64,000 nucleotides of DNA from the NCBI GenBank assembly GCA_023055505.1, contig JALIRH010000004.1:23431368-23495367 (forward strand). The letters run 5' to 3'. The translations under genes were made by a program, and so were the position numbers. Numbering within the stretch: position 1 is the stretch's first letter; each line of letters opens with the position of its first letter. This DNA is from Callipepla californica brunnescens. Taxonomy: Eukaryota > Chordata > Aves > Galliformes > Odontophoridae. Below are positions 12,301-23,918 of this stretch, in pieces. A model generated the notes under the pieces. It saw only the letters and a list, made by a program, of their open reading frames with translations. It did not search any database and was not told the DNA's origin.

Positions 12301-14568
12301 GATTTTTTTTTTTTTACTGAGGATGTCAGCAATAGGGAACAGAAGTAATTATCCTATTTGTTTTTTGAAGTAATGAGAGTACGTTTGAATTTGTATGAGA
12401 ACCATTATACTATATAATGAGTTCCTACTCCAGGTGAAGTTGTGTGAATACTTTTCCAGGGACTTACACAAAATACTACTTGAATATTTTTCAAGTAGCT
12501 TTTCTGAAGAATAATAATGTCTGGATAACTGCACCTTACAAATTAAGTTGAAACTCTTCTTGATAATTAACTCAATGACTCCAAATCCGGTGACACTGCT
12601 AAACAATGAACTTCTGTCACTGTTTTACATGCCCCCAAAATAGACTTTTTAGTGATCTGCCTCAGCTTGTGCTTCAAGAAATGCCACACTCTTGTTTTTT
12701 TTCCATCTCCAACCTTATCTTCAGACTTTTTAATTATTGACTGTTTTTAAGCTATTTCTTTCAGCACTCTGGGTTCCTTCCAGGCTGCTGATCAAACCTC
12801 TTGTACCCTGGAAAGGAAGGGTCATGCAATTCTTTATTTGCTGAAATACAGTCACGGTGCAAACTCTTTGTGAAAGAGCTGAATGTTCCCAATCAATCTC
12901 TGCTGGTCTTTCATAACGACAAAGGTTGAACTCCACTTATTGTTATACTTGATTGTAAATCTTTTCAATCTTTTCTTCTTTTGATTGAATATATAAACCC
13001 AGTCTCACTATAGGAAAAGATAACCCTTGCTTTCAATGGGGCTTTCACACTGATAGCCCAGGAAAGATGGGCATCTTCTGAGATGCTTACATTCCAGAGG
13101 AAATTATTGAGCTGTCAGCTGCCTTGAGCCAAATGATCTTTGGGTCATAGCCCATAGAAGCACATAGCAAATCAGTTTGTCTTTCTCTGCCCTCAGAAAT
13201 ATTCCTTTTTATATCTATCTATCTTAGGGTGTGTCATTTTCTATTTAGAATAGATGGCAATAAGATATTATTGAGCAGGCTTTCGTTCTGTGTTTAAAAT
13301 GTGTAATGTAGCAGCACAAATACACTTTTATCGAACTCGTAACTTGTAAAAATGTCCTTCTGTTATTCACATGCTTTTTCTAGGGCATCGGTACACTGCT
13401 TTGCCTCAGTAAAACATGCTAATCAATTTCACACAAGTAACAACATATTGATATTGATAACACTATTTCTCTTGTATCTACCATTAATTGGTGTTAACTA
13501 TGGTTAACTTGATTTCTTCTTATTCAAACACAGATTTTTTAAGGTGTGGCTCATACACAGGCAGTACATTGGTACTAAGAACATCCTTCTGAATTATTTA
13601 CTACATCATCTCTCTGAAATCGAAGAAACAGTAGGGTTATTATCAATCTATACTTTGGCTAGCAATTATGTATTGGAATACTTACATCTTACAGAAGCAA
13701 AGCGCTTTCTTACTTCTCAACAGCAGAAAGCTTAGCCATGTACTGCAGCTTTGGTTCTTCATATTCAAAACCTGTAGCTCTATAGTCTGCTTCTTCCAGA
13801 GAGCTGCTGATTAAAGCATTAGCATCCTGACGCTCAACAATCTGGTGGATCAGAGTGCTAAAGCAAAACAACTGCCTCATTTTATTTCCACTTTGGATGA
13901 TCCTTTTTCTTTCCTAAAGGAGCTCTGCAGGGGCTCTATTTATTGCTTTCAGCCTTATTTCATTGCAGATTTTGAATTGTCATCACAAAAAGTTTCCTTT
14001 GATTCCTATTGACATAACTGTGTTTTTTAAGTTTACAGTTTCTGAGACAAGATCTTTAGGCCCTAGGATTGCATACCATGAACAAGCCTGTCAAGCTAAG
14101 TTTGATGACTACTTAGAAAGCATTTTTTCAACCAGATGACCCTTCTAAGTTTGTCATAGCTGGCAAACAGACTTGTTCTGGGAGCAGGGTATCCTTTTAC
14201 TTTCATTGCGGTTCATAGACTGTACTCAGATTTCAGGTATCATTAACTTTAGAGTGACATTAACTTGAGTACTAATCCAGATGTTTTTCTCCCAACTGTA
14301 ACAAAAATAGTCTTACATTTTTATATCACAGCAGTTTCATGAAATGGAGAGTACTATGTAAGCGCCTGAAGACATGTGCACGTGAAGGTGTGTATAATCC
14401 AATATTAGGGATTATTTTTATTTCTTTATTTTCTGCCTATTCTACAAATAATGATCTCAAGGAATAAGGAGCCACGATCAACGTTTCCACTAACTGTTAC
14501 TAATTTCTATGCAGGCTGATCAGCCTAAGACATAGGTAGAGTATCTTAAAATCATCTATGAAATATAT
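9383..14568. other. Non-coding sequence, no gene seen
   Basis: This is AT-rich sequence without a convincing gene or transposon. It holds an A20 tract at 11902-11921, a T13 tract at 12303-12315, and a perfect two-copy 17-bp tandem duplication at 12124-12157. A strong minus-strand donor near 10293 pairs with an acceptor near 10345, but all three frames of that stretch contain stops. Confidence 0.55.
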
Positions 14569-14658
14569 GGGTGCTGCTCTGAAAGTAATACCTCCTGTTT
14601 TATGGTGTTTGCCCATATAATCATAGGTGGATGTCGGTGGAATGGCAGTAGAGTTTGA
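14569..14658 (+). mobile_element. Galluhop-like mariner DNA transposon, truncated
   Basis: A TA dinucleotide at 14567-14568 is followed by GGGTGCTGCTCTGAAAGTAA and then about 70 bp that match, with substitutions, the left end of the galliform mariner Galluhop as I remember it (for example the stretch ending ATGGCAGTAGAG). TA is the expected target site for mariners. The similarity fades after about 14658. I found no transposase frame and no partner inverted terminal repeat nearby, so this is a dead, 3'-truncated copy. Confidence 0.72.
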
Positions 14659-16105
14659 AAGGAGAATTCAAAGGAGGAGAATACCTTCAAATGTCTGGAA
14701 CTGTTTTCCTGTCTCTCGTGGTCAGGTTGCAGTGTAACTTAGGAAGCTGCTAAGTATGTAAAAATACCTGCTTGGTAGGTGAGACCACTGAAGGATTTGC
14801 AGCTTAGTTTAGTAGGATGTAACTGAATTGTGACCATTGTTCTTTTGTTTGTTATTTTTATTCGTTTCTGTTACTATTATAGTGCTAGAAATAAGAGTAA
14901 TAGAAATAAGAGTAATAAGGTTAGCCTGCCAAGCAGAAGAAAATCCTGGTATTTCTTCATTGTATCATCAGTTTCACAATAAGATGCCTCTAGAGAGGCT
15001 CACTTAAGAGACCCTTTAAAATATGCTCTGCATATTGTTAAGAAGTGTAAATAATACTAGAATTCTAGTTTTATAAGCTGTTGCTTTACCTGACAGAGCA
15101 GGTACTGGTGAGTAAATGCTGTACGGTGCCATGATTTTGAGACACTTACATTTTGGAGATGTTGATAGCTTTCAACTTGTATTAATCAACTTATATTAAA
15201 CTCACACACTAGTGTTTTTAGTTGTGGAAGGGATTTCTGTAAGGCCACGCTGAAATTTGCAACAGCTTCAAAGTAGTTTTGAGCCTTTTCCTACCTGGGG
15301 TTTTCAAAGAAGATCCTATCTGAGCAGATACTGCTGCAGCATGAGGCAGAGCAAATTGCCATAGTGCACGCAGGAGCACTGCAACCACACTGCCCGATCA
15401 TAACAGGCACTCACTCAGTCAGGAGTAGTTCAGATAACATTTTCTTTTTCATGTCTAATAAATTTGACTTGGTTCCAATTGAGTGCTTGGCCAAAGCGGA
15501 TGATCTTGCCCCTTTCACCTCTCACAGCTGTGTTTCTCCTTCCCCTCACTTGCACTGGCTACAGCAACTGAATACGCTCAAGATGCATCCAGGTCACTGA
15601 ACTGCACTAACGGAGTAACAATAATTTTCTTGTGGCAGTTCAATATTGTGTTGCTTTAATGAGATGATCTAATTCATGACTGCAGCCATTAGGAAAGAAC
15701 TGGATAAGAGAAGGGAGGAAGAATAGGCTTCTCCCTTTAACTGACAGCATATCTTGAACCTTCACTGCTAATTAAACATGTGACAGTGGAGTTATTTCTA
15801 AACTTGGCCCTGTGAGTGAATTAATGCTGTAATGTGAAACTGCACTGTTACTGTGTCCTCCCAGGCATTCCGTCCTGTGACCCTTCTCCTTTAAAATCCC
15901 TTTCTCTCCTAAGTGCCCTCTTGTGGGCCTTCTAATTTACTTCTGTTATGACTTTCAGATTCTCTCTCTCTCTCTACTGCACAGACCCTAAAAATTGAGT
16001 ACCCTTGCAAGTGCTTGGCCTCTCCCTTAATTCAAATTCCGAAATGTTCTGAACAGAACAGTCACCATTTGCCTCCCTACACCACTGAGGCTCACCTCAC
16101 ACTTA
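14659..16105. other. Non-coding sequence, no gene seen
   Basis: Apart from the 15-bp duplication and a short CT microsatellite at 15961-15975, nothing recognisable is present. The longest open stretch (plus strand, near 15364-15600) has no coding-like features that I can point to. Confidence 0.55.
14886..14915. repeat. Two-copy 15-bp tandem duplication
   Basis: The unit TAGAAATAAGAGTAA occurs twice head to tail without mismatch. It is probably a small replication-slippage duplication in AT-rich DNA. Confidence 0.8.
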
Positions 16106-16263
16106 GAACCATCCAAAGATTGAGCTTGGACAAGATCTTTGGAAATCTTCCAGTCCAATTTCTCTGCTCCAAGCAAGGCCAACAGGAGAAGGTTGATCAG
16201 GGATGTATCTGGTCAGGTTTGGAAGGATAAAGACACTGCAGTTTTCTGGGCAGCCTGTGCAAG
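16106..16263 (-). mobile_element. CR1 LINE fragment, antisense
   Basis: Read forward, the segment carries the reverse complement of the CR1 3' region: CTTCCAGTCCAA, then GCTCCAAGCAAGGCCAAC, then GGTCAGGTTTGGAAGG, ending with GGGCAGCCTGTGCAA. The order and spacing fit the CR1 consensus I know. It is diverged and carries several indels. Short reading frames crossing it are remnants or noise. Confidence 0.8.
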
Positions 16264-19200
16264 TCTCTTTGAAAGTAAAATATTTACAAGCAGGATGGTG
16301 ATACTCTGGAGGCAAATGTACTTCTATAAATACCCACAAGTTACGTGTGTACATGAAAAGCAAACAGTAGCAATTAGCTGTTCTTTGTCTCAGACCTTAG
16401 CCATTTCTCACAAAATTATTCACTAAGTGCATTTTTGAATATATTATACATAAGTTCTAGAGGCTTTTGAGGCAAGAATATTTTCAGCCTAATAAACAAT
16501 TCAATATAACTTTGAGAATAGATATAAATATGCTTAGTCTCAGAGGAAAAATGTGTCTGATATGCATACACTGCATGGGATCAGGAAGACTTTCATGAAT
16601 ATCTCAATTGATCCCAACAGCGGCAGCTGACCTGGATGTGTATGTGGCAGATGGACCAGTCTTGGCTTGAGTGTACATTAATGGTCAGGATTAAGATGCT
16701 AGTTATGAGGAGGATAAATCTAAGAGATGCGGTAAGACTGGTGCTCAAAGAGGTTTCCAGCATAGTTTCAAGTAAGGCTGAAAGCAAAATAAACTCTTTG
16801 TTTCTTGAAGCTGCACTTAGCATTTTCACAAGACTGTTAGTTGGCAGATCTTCCACTACTGCATTTTTTTTCTTGCTCTGCATTACCTATTTATACATGG
16901 TAGTTCGTGACTTTATTGACGGTCATGAAACCCACCTGATAAATTCTGATAAATCTCAAACAAAGGGGACCTAACATGTGCCAGCTGAGATGCTAAATCC
17001 ATCCTCTCAAATCAATAAAAGAAGTTCCATATCATCAATTCTTTTATAAGCAAGGTCTCAAAGGGTTGTGGGAAATTCAGGTACAAAAATGTACTCTACC
17101 CCTAAGTGGCAGATACTGCTGATAAAACAGTTAAATAAAAATGAGGCAGACTTTTTCATGGAACTTTTGAAATGTCAGTTAATTCCAAAACTAGGATAGT
17201 TATATTCATTTCATTTTACAGTTGAGGAAACTAGGAAGGGAAATGACTTATTCAAAGCCACAGAAATAAAGAATTTTGGAATTGGTTCAAAACTCTCAGA
17301 ACTCTTCCATTCTATTTTCATGCCTACAGACCGTTTCTATAGATGATATCAATATTTCACATTTACTTTAACATGTTTACTAAATATGACCAGTAGCCAT
17401 AAAAAGAGAAAATGCTCCCAAATCAGAGCCTGAATTGGATTTGAGTAGTGTAGTCCAATGAAAGGACTGAATCTCTCACAAGGAGGTTGAGTGGCCATGT
17501 CCCTCCAAGCTTTTTAACACGGATTCATTGCTGATTTGAAAGATTTCAAATTGTAAAAGAGGCTACAATGGATGGAGACGTGGCAATCATGGCATAGGAG
17601 ATCTACTTCTACAGCTGAAGCAGTAACACATGGGAAGTCATTTTATAAGTTATCCCTTCTACTTCTTATGCTCTGCTTCTCTTTAACACATAGGGTGTTA
17701 TAGATGCAGGCACCTATCTGACACAGCAAAGGAAGAAGGCATTCACAAGTATTTATCTCTCAAGGATTTCTTCAAAGATTTTGATGGATTTTTCTTTGTT
17801 AAGAAAAATCCTTGTTAAACATTTTAGACAAAACCATATGGATGGTTTTTAGTAGTGATTAAGCCACACTTGTCAGCTAAGAAAAGCCTCTTTAAGTGAT
17901 GCAGGTCATTGTGCCTGTTGTTTACTGACAGAAACAGATGAGACTATCAATCTAGTGCTTTTCTGTGTCTTTCAGAAAGGAATTTGTAACAAGTTTCTGG
18001 CATGGAGCACGGTTTGCTGTACAAAGCCTCCAGTGCTGCTGAGTTCAGCAGTACTGCTGTCAGTAAGTAGGGACATAGCAGAGATCATCATTTGCTTCTA
18101 AAATGCAATAGGAGGTGAATTAAGAGACAAGTGTTTCTCTCTGCTGCACCATCGGTCTCCGTGTTCTGTCACTGGTCACCTCATTGCTTTGTATCTTCCT
18201 CCTCACAGCAGAAATGGAGGGATAGCTAGGATTGTCATGGATTGCCCTGCAAGGTGGGAACTGGTGTTTTGAGCACCTACAGGCTGAGGAGGAAATAAAC
18301 TTTCTACCTGGGTGAGAATATCAGTGGCTAAACAAAACATATAATGAGAGGGAACTTCACTATTGCCTTGAAAGAAGATACAATGGACCAATCCTCAGAA
18401 TGCACATGAAACACACAGTAGACGTGCAATAGACTCCTTGGGACCAGAAGTGACACTTTGCATCATTTCTGGACAGCATCAGGCTTAGATAAGAAACAGA
18501 TGAATAGTTCCTGGAGCTGGAGCAGCTCTTGGCAGACCAAAAAGCAGAACTGTGGACACAGGAGGAATGACTGAATTAAAAAGGAGGCAGCTGCAGAGCC
18601 TGGGCCACTACAGCATTGAGGAGTTGCATACTGAAATTTTCAGCTTAGGCAATTAAGTCCATCTATCTTAAATCCCCTGACTTATCTTTGAATGTCTTTG
18701 AATTCTCTTTAATACATTTTATCTCCTAAAGATAATTTTGACTTTCCAAATTAAAAAAAAAAAAAAAATCTTTGTTTATTTCACATGAGAGGTGGCTATT
18801 GTGCTTCATAAAGATGAACTGCATTTTGTTTTTGCAACAGTAACTGCAATTAACAATTCAATCTAATGCAATCAATTTACTGAACAGGAACCAATTATAT
18901 GTCACCATGCAAAATTACTTGAAAACTCTAGAGCAGGAATTTTAAGAGAGCATACAGTAGAAATAACAATTATCATTAACTAACTGTTTTATGTAGAGCT
19001 GTGTGGTTTTGTCTATTGGTTGCTTTTTTTGTTTTGATTTGCTTTTTCTTTTTTCTGAAATTGACAGTCTATTTTGCTTGCAAATAGCAGAGCAAGATTT
19101 TAATGAGTTGTCTGTACTATTTTTTTCTGCAGAAGCCTGACTACAGTTAAGTTTGAGCAACTAGCATGAATCGTGTGCCTGTGCATAACTACCTACATAC

Positions 19201-19350
19201 AAAGAAGTGCAGATTGAGGTTTCTTCTACAACTATCTAAGGCTACAGTGGCTGAGGTCTCAGTCAACCCCTCCTGAAGTTAAGAAAACACCTTGTGTCCA
19301 AAATAAGGTGGGAGATGGTTAGGATGATAATTTGAAATTGTTTCTAACAG
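16264..19350. other. Non-coding sequence with one region open on both strands
   Basis: Between about 16593 and 16974 both strands stay open for over 280 bp (a plus frame of 112 codons and a minus frame of 96). Neither has a recognisable domain. The remainder includes an 11-bp perfect inverted repeat at 17786-17811, an A16 tract at 18753-18768, and otherwise plain AT-rich sequence. Confidence 0.5.
17786..17811. repeat. Perfect 11-bp inverted repeat, 4-base loop
   Basis: The left arm GGATTTTTCTT (17786-17796) and right arm AAGAAAAATCC (17801-17811) are exact reverse complements separated by TGTT. The sequence could fold as a hairpin in single-stranded DNA or RNA, but the stem is too short for a typical microRNA precursor. 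Confidence 0.8.
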
Positions 19351-19576
19351 AAGCCCACAGTGGCTCTGAGTCCCCGACCTTTGAAGGCTTTGATTTCTCT
19401 CTATTACTACTGCAACCAATACCTTCCATTCCTAAAGAAGACCAGAAAGAGGTGGTAGGAACTGTAGGATGCAGTACATGCAAGATAAAATTAGGAGAAC
19501 TATTTCCCTTCTTCGTGCCAGAAAGTGGTGATTCCTGTGAACTCTCAGAAACGTTTTTGTCTTTTAAAGCAGATTA
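19351..19576 (+). other. Candidate plus-strand terminal exon (open frame to stop)
   Basis: A pyrimidine-containing acceptor (TTTCTAACAG) ends at 19350. It is followed by an open frame of about 75 codons to TAG when entered in phase 1. The predicted peptide is acidic and Ser/Pro-rich, with a short hydrophobic patch (FSLLLLQPIPSIPKEDQ) and two cysteines as CSTC. I cannot assign a family and see no upstream exon to pair it with. Chance is a real possibility. Confidence 0.18.
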
Positions 19577-20043
19577 GATAAATGTTATCTTTGTCTTTCA
19601 TTTCCTTAAATCATTTCTTGTGCTCCTCTCTATAACTTTCTTCCCACCAAACTTCTCTTTCTGCTCTTCTCCAAACTCTTTTCCCTGGAATTTGGTGAGA
19701 GCCAATGTGGATATTTCCTATTCTGCTGTTAGCTGTGATGTTAAGGGTGATTACATTTTCTTTCCCTTTGAATTTTAAATTTAAATTATTCCTTACCAGA
19801 GGATACCTCTAATTTATATGTCTAATCCCTTCTTAGAAACCTCATTTTGACTGTTTGATATTATAGAAGACTGCTAAACATAAATTCCATTAAATTGGTT
19901 GTCTACCACCAGCTTTCTAGATAGATCAGACATAGCGCGTTAACGATACAGATGACTTAGTGGTTGCTTTGCTTAATTGCTTTCTTCCTGCCTACCTCCC
20001 ATATAAGGGACCTCACTTTCCCTTAAAATAATTATTTCCTTAC

Positions 20044-20211
20044 CTGAGTCACCCTGGTCCCCTGTGAGGATCCCTCTGGAGGGTGCGCATCTGAACACCT
20101 CAGCTGTGGCTCTCTGGGAGCTCCCTGAGCGCAGCACTTGACTGGGACATGCTGCCAGGAAGTGGGCAGGGTGGGATAGGCAATCCCAGTTCATCATCAA
20201 TGGCATGACCC
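20044..20211 (-). other. Candidate minus-strand internal exon, 168 bp
   Basis: On the minus strand a long T/TTG pyrimidine tract ends in TTATCCAG, and 168 bp later comes GACTCAG then GTAAGG, a near-perfect donor. The segment is richer in GC and CpG than its flanks. Entered in phase 1, it is open throughout and also leaves in phase 1 (peptide includes MNWDCLSHPAHFLAACPSQ). Entered in phase 0 from the neighbouring candidate at 20478-20622 it hits a stop after four codons, unless a second acceptor at 20152 is used, which gives 36 open codons in phase 0. It may equally be a noncoding RNA exon. Confidence 0.3.
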
Positions 20212-20239
20212 CTGGATAACAATAGAAAACAACAACAAC

Positions 20240-20254
20240 AAAAAAAAAAAAAAA
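20240..20254 (+). repeat. A15 tract preceded by AAC triplets
   Basis: Several AAC triplets run into fifteen A. On the minus strand this is the pyrimidine tract in front of the candidate exon at 20044-20211. Confidence 0.85.
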
Positions 20255-20477
20255 GCATTTTTTTTATTTAGAGCGTTGCGGTGGTCATGATAGCCTAAAT
20301 TTAAAGACAGAATCTATTTCACTAGAGCAAATAAGACAGCTGGAAAAAACAGATGCGCTCAGACTGCACAAACTTATTTAGCAGTTAGAAGCCTAGATCT
20401 GGCAGTCAATTTTGCAATGTGTGACAAACTAGAATATTGAACAAGAGCTTCAGTTTTACAGCCACATTCCACTCTAC

Positions 20478-20622
20478 CTGCTTAGCCTCTCTCCAAGAAC
20501 TGCTGGTGCCCTCCAGTTCCTGTTCAAGTTTCTTTTGCAGTTTAAGGAAATGTCTTTTCTCAACCAAACTAAGTCCAATGCAAGTTCTAAATTTTTCTTT
20601 TCTTACTAAATTCACATGCCAC
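20478..20622 (-). other. Candidate minus-strand exon encoding a charged helix
   Basis: A pyrimidine tract (CTTCTTTTTCCTGC) and ATTTAG form an acceptor at 20623, and AAGCAG then GTAGAG forms a good donor. The 145-bp segment is open for 48 codons in one frame (entered in phase 2, left in phase 0). It includes HFLKLQKKLEQELEG and SSWREAKQ, a heptad-like charged stretch that looks like a coiled coil. The peptide composition is more protein-like than most frames here, but I do not recognise it. No clean in-phase continuation into the next candidate exon was found, except through an internal acceptor there. Confidence 0.3.
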
Positions 20623-22051
20623 CTAAATGATTTGCAGGAAAAAGAAGACTTCTAAAATACACAAGCCTTACATATGCTCAAGATGATCCATTTTTTTCCA
20701 AGCCTGAAAAGAAAGCAAAATTATGTAAAATGTTTGTATAATCCGTTGCCCATTTCCCCGTGTCTGTATTATGACTGTTAACAGCTCCTTGAAATGAAGG
20801 AAGCACTGTGCACCTCCAATTTTCAAGTGGCCCCAGAAGCTGCAGGTTCTCAGCCTCTCAAAATCTGGGCCACAATATCAGCATTTACAAGATTCAAAAT
20901 TCTGAGTTCTTAACAAAACTAGATTGTGTTTTGCTGTCACTGGAATCCACTGTGATAAACAGAGATCTGATGAAGCACTAGGAAGCTTCCTCTTTGTGTA
21001 TAAATATTTATGTATGTAAATGGATATATGGTTAATTATAACTGACAAGAGGAGACTGACAGCAACTCAGATCCTCTGTCCCCACGGAGAGCTAGAAGTT
21101 GCTTGTTGAAGTGTCGTAGCACATCTCATGGGCTGTGTATTGAATCATTGATTAAATGCTGCAGCATCTGGGTAGCTAAAATGCCAGGGACTGCTGAAGA
21201 AGAAGGAAGGAATGTGCACTGAATACCAAATAAGAACAGGAAAATCATCTGGTTTGTATTTCTTTATACTCCACAGACTGATCAAGAACCAGAGCGCTTG
21301 CTCTTCCTTTGTGTCTCCCTGCAGACTGGGCAGACCACCTTGCTTTCACTTGCTCACAGGCAGAGCCCCTCACCCAGGAAGGAGCTAGAACAGATTTCCA
21401 CGAGAAGGCAGCACAGGCTGCATGTAATAGACACTGGTGGGGTGAAAGAAACCCTACAGCTAGCTCCTTCAGTATAGGAAGGCTTTAAACCTGCTTGGAA
21501 GAAGGTTGTATACAGCTAACATTTTAGAATGAGTCTTGAGTATCTTTGTTATTTCCATTTCCTGTTTTTCCATTATTTCTGATATTCTTTTTAACTGGGC
21601 TTTGTGTTTGGGAGTAAGCTGTTATCTCTTAACCATCTTACAATGCTACCTTAAAGGAAAATGAACATTTGGATGAAGCATACAGCACTACTTTGAATCA
21701 TAGGTATATGCATTTCAGAAACAAATTTTAAGTATCTAATCACAATAATTTACAAGTACATTCACAGAGATGCATAGCTGAAAAGACAGTACTGCTGCAT
21801 GACATTTTTGGGACATGGAAGAAAGCTGTTTTTTAAAAAAAATTCCAACTTGCTTTCCTAGCATGGCATCACACTGCTTGTGCATTTCTTGAAACAACAT
21901 TTTTAAGTGTGCTGCATTTTGTTTTTCTCTATTTTTGTCATTTTGTAATGAATGGCTGTGTGATCTGTCAGATCTGGCAAGATACACTTTTCTTCTAACA
22001 CTTAAGGCTTCCAGAGGAGTTTTCTTGTAGCTTCTATTTACATAGTTTTCT

Positions 22052-22190
22052 TTATTGCTCACTCTCACTCCTCCATTTCCTTAAAAGCACTGCTCTCTCT
22101 TGCAGTCTATATTCAGCAAGGATATTATTTTCTTCCTCCTCATTGATTTCCCCACTTTCATTCTCTCCTTTCTCCACTAACCTGAGAGAC
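22052..22190 (-). other. Candidate minus-strand terminal exon, Glu/Arg-rich
   Basis: After the acceptor CTTTTTTAG at 22191, one frame (phase 2 entry) is open for 45 codons and ends in TAA within an AATAAA hexamer. The peptide is strikingly charged, including ENESGEINEEEENN and YRLQERAVLLRKW. A second frame continues past this stop for about 110 codons down to 21736, rich in Lys, Asn, Ser and Arg (for example SNKENYVNRSYKKT). That could mean a frameshifted relic or simply purine-rich sequence. No family is recognised. Confidence 0.25.
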
Positions 22191-23136
22191 CTAAAAAAGA
22201 ACATCATTCAGTAGTTCCACAATTCAAGAAATGACATGAGTACACGGTTTTCTTTCTTGTTTGAGAGCACATCTTTCAAAGGCAGACAGCACAGAGAGAT
22301 CTTTAATGTCTGCTCATAATCTGTGAGCAATTGGGCCAGAACATGAAAATATTGCAGCCATCTATGTCAGGGAAAAGGCTGAGACTCAAGAATTAGAAAT
22401 ATAGTAGAAATGGGAAGAGGTTTGCAGCAAAGCTGTAGGAGCAGTCTCCCAACTGCCAGGAACCATCACCTCCAGGTGTCCCTAGGTGTCTCCTGAAGAA
22501 TCCTGCTGGCAACAAACAACAATCGACATGTTTGTGTGGGCTGCTGAGTCAGCCCAAGTACAACAGACAGGGGTTGCAAGTGCTAGCCACTCAGCAGAGG
22601 CACATTTAGGCCATTGTCACATGGATTCAGGACTCCAGCTGGGTTCCTATCAGCTGATGTGGTGGACGTGAAGAACCTGGTAGGTCACTTGCCTTAAGGT
22701 CACCTGAACAGAAGAAGAGACTGCTACTAACCAAGCTCATAGCCCTTACTCCATGCATGTATCTGCTTTATTATTTCCATATGTGAGAAGAAACAGACTG
22801 AAGACAGTTTTTTTTTTCTTTTAAAAAGAAAAATTAAAAGACCTAAAGCTAAGAAGTTAGTTAATGCTCCTCTGTATCTAACACCAGGTTAATGATCTAT
22901 GCGGTCTCTAGGGAACCATTATGTAAGTGCTGATAAAACACAGGAACACCTGACAGGAAAAAGTAGAAAATCATTATTCTGCAAGTAGTTGCATTCTTTG
23001 TGAATGCTTTCTCATATTTCTTTTTATCCCTTTGTGGAGCAATGAAAGGTTATGATAATGCCTTCTGAGAGGACAGGAGCACACATAAATTAGTTAAAGT
23101 TTAGTTTACAAAGAGATACAGAAGAAGGTGACTCAC

Positions 23137-23209
23137 CCTTTCTGAAGACAAATAATCTCTTGAGAAGAGCATGATCTCTAAAGAGACATTGCTCCCTCGA
23201 CTGTTAACC
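23137..23209 (-). other. Candidate minus-strand exon, 73 bp
   Basis: An acceptor (CTCACTTCAG) and a strong donor (AGG then GTGAGT) enclose 73 bp. Only one of three frames is open, 24 codons long, entered in phase 2 and left in phase 0. An internal acceptor after CTTTAG gives an alternative 50-bp exon. The case rests on splice-like signals only. Confidence 0.18.
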
Positions 23210-23898
23210 CTGAAGTGAGGGACTCTCAGGTGCACTGCTTGTACCCAAGCTCCCTGTGTTAGCCACGCCTTCTCATCTGGAGCTCAGTGGTTCAGTCTGT
23301 GACCTAGCAATCCCCATACACCTTTGAATGCCTATTCCTTTCTCAGTATTACAGTCATTAACAAAAAATGTCTCTTCACGTATTTACTTATGCTACCTTT
23401 CCTCTTCTTTCTCTGCTGCTCCCAGCAGTTAGTTTCCCTGGTGGGGAGGCAGTGTTGAAAGACTGTCTTGCTCCAGCAGATTCCTATGGATGGCACCTGG
23501 CACCTTCAGGTTGCATCAGAACCTCATGGGCCTGAAGAGCCTCTGTAACTCCCACACTGCACTCCTTCAAAATTCACTCCTAGTTAAACTAGTAATTTAC
23601 ATAGAAATATTTACAAGCATGGTGCAGGTGGAGCTGGTTCTGTGGCTTCTATTCCAAAACCGTTCTTCCTTCAGAAAGTGTTTCTCACTGCTCGCTTCCA
23701 CACACTGCAGCATTGGTCTACCTCTGTTATGCCCTTCCCTAAAATCTTTTGTGCTGGATTCAGAAGTTCCTAATACAAACTTAACCCTTGAAAGACTCCT
23801 TTGGGAACAGCAACATTCAAGCTAAACTCCCATTCACATTATTGCTGTTAGTGGGGGATTTGTTGCCATGCTTTTACTGCCTTCTGCTCGATGAACTT

Positions 23899-23918
23899 TT
23901 GTACTCCTAGGAGTACAA
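23899..23918. repeat. Perfect 20-bp palindrome without spacer
   Basis: The sequence TTGTACTCCTAGGAGTACAA is identical to its own reverse complement over all 20 bases and contains an AvrII site (CCTAGG) at its centre. It could be a dimeric protein-binding site or a short cruciform. No repeat family is suggested. Confidence 0.9.
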
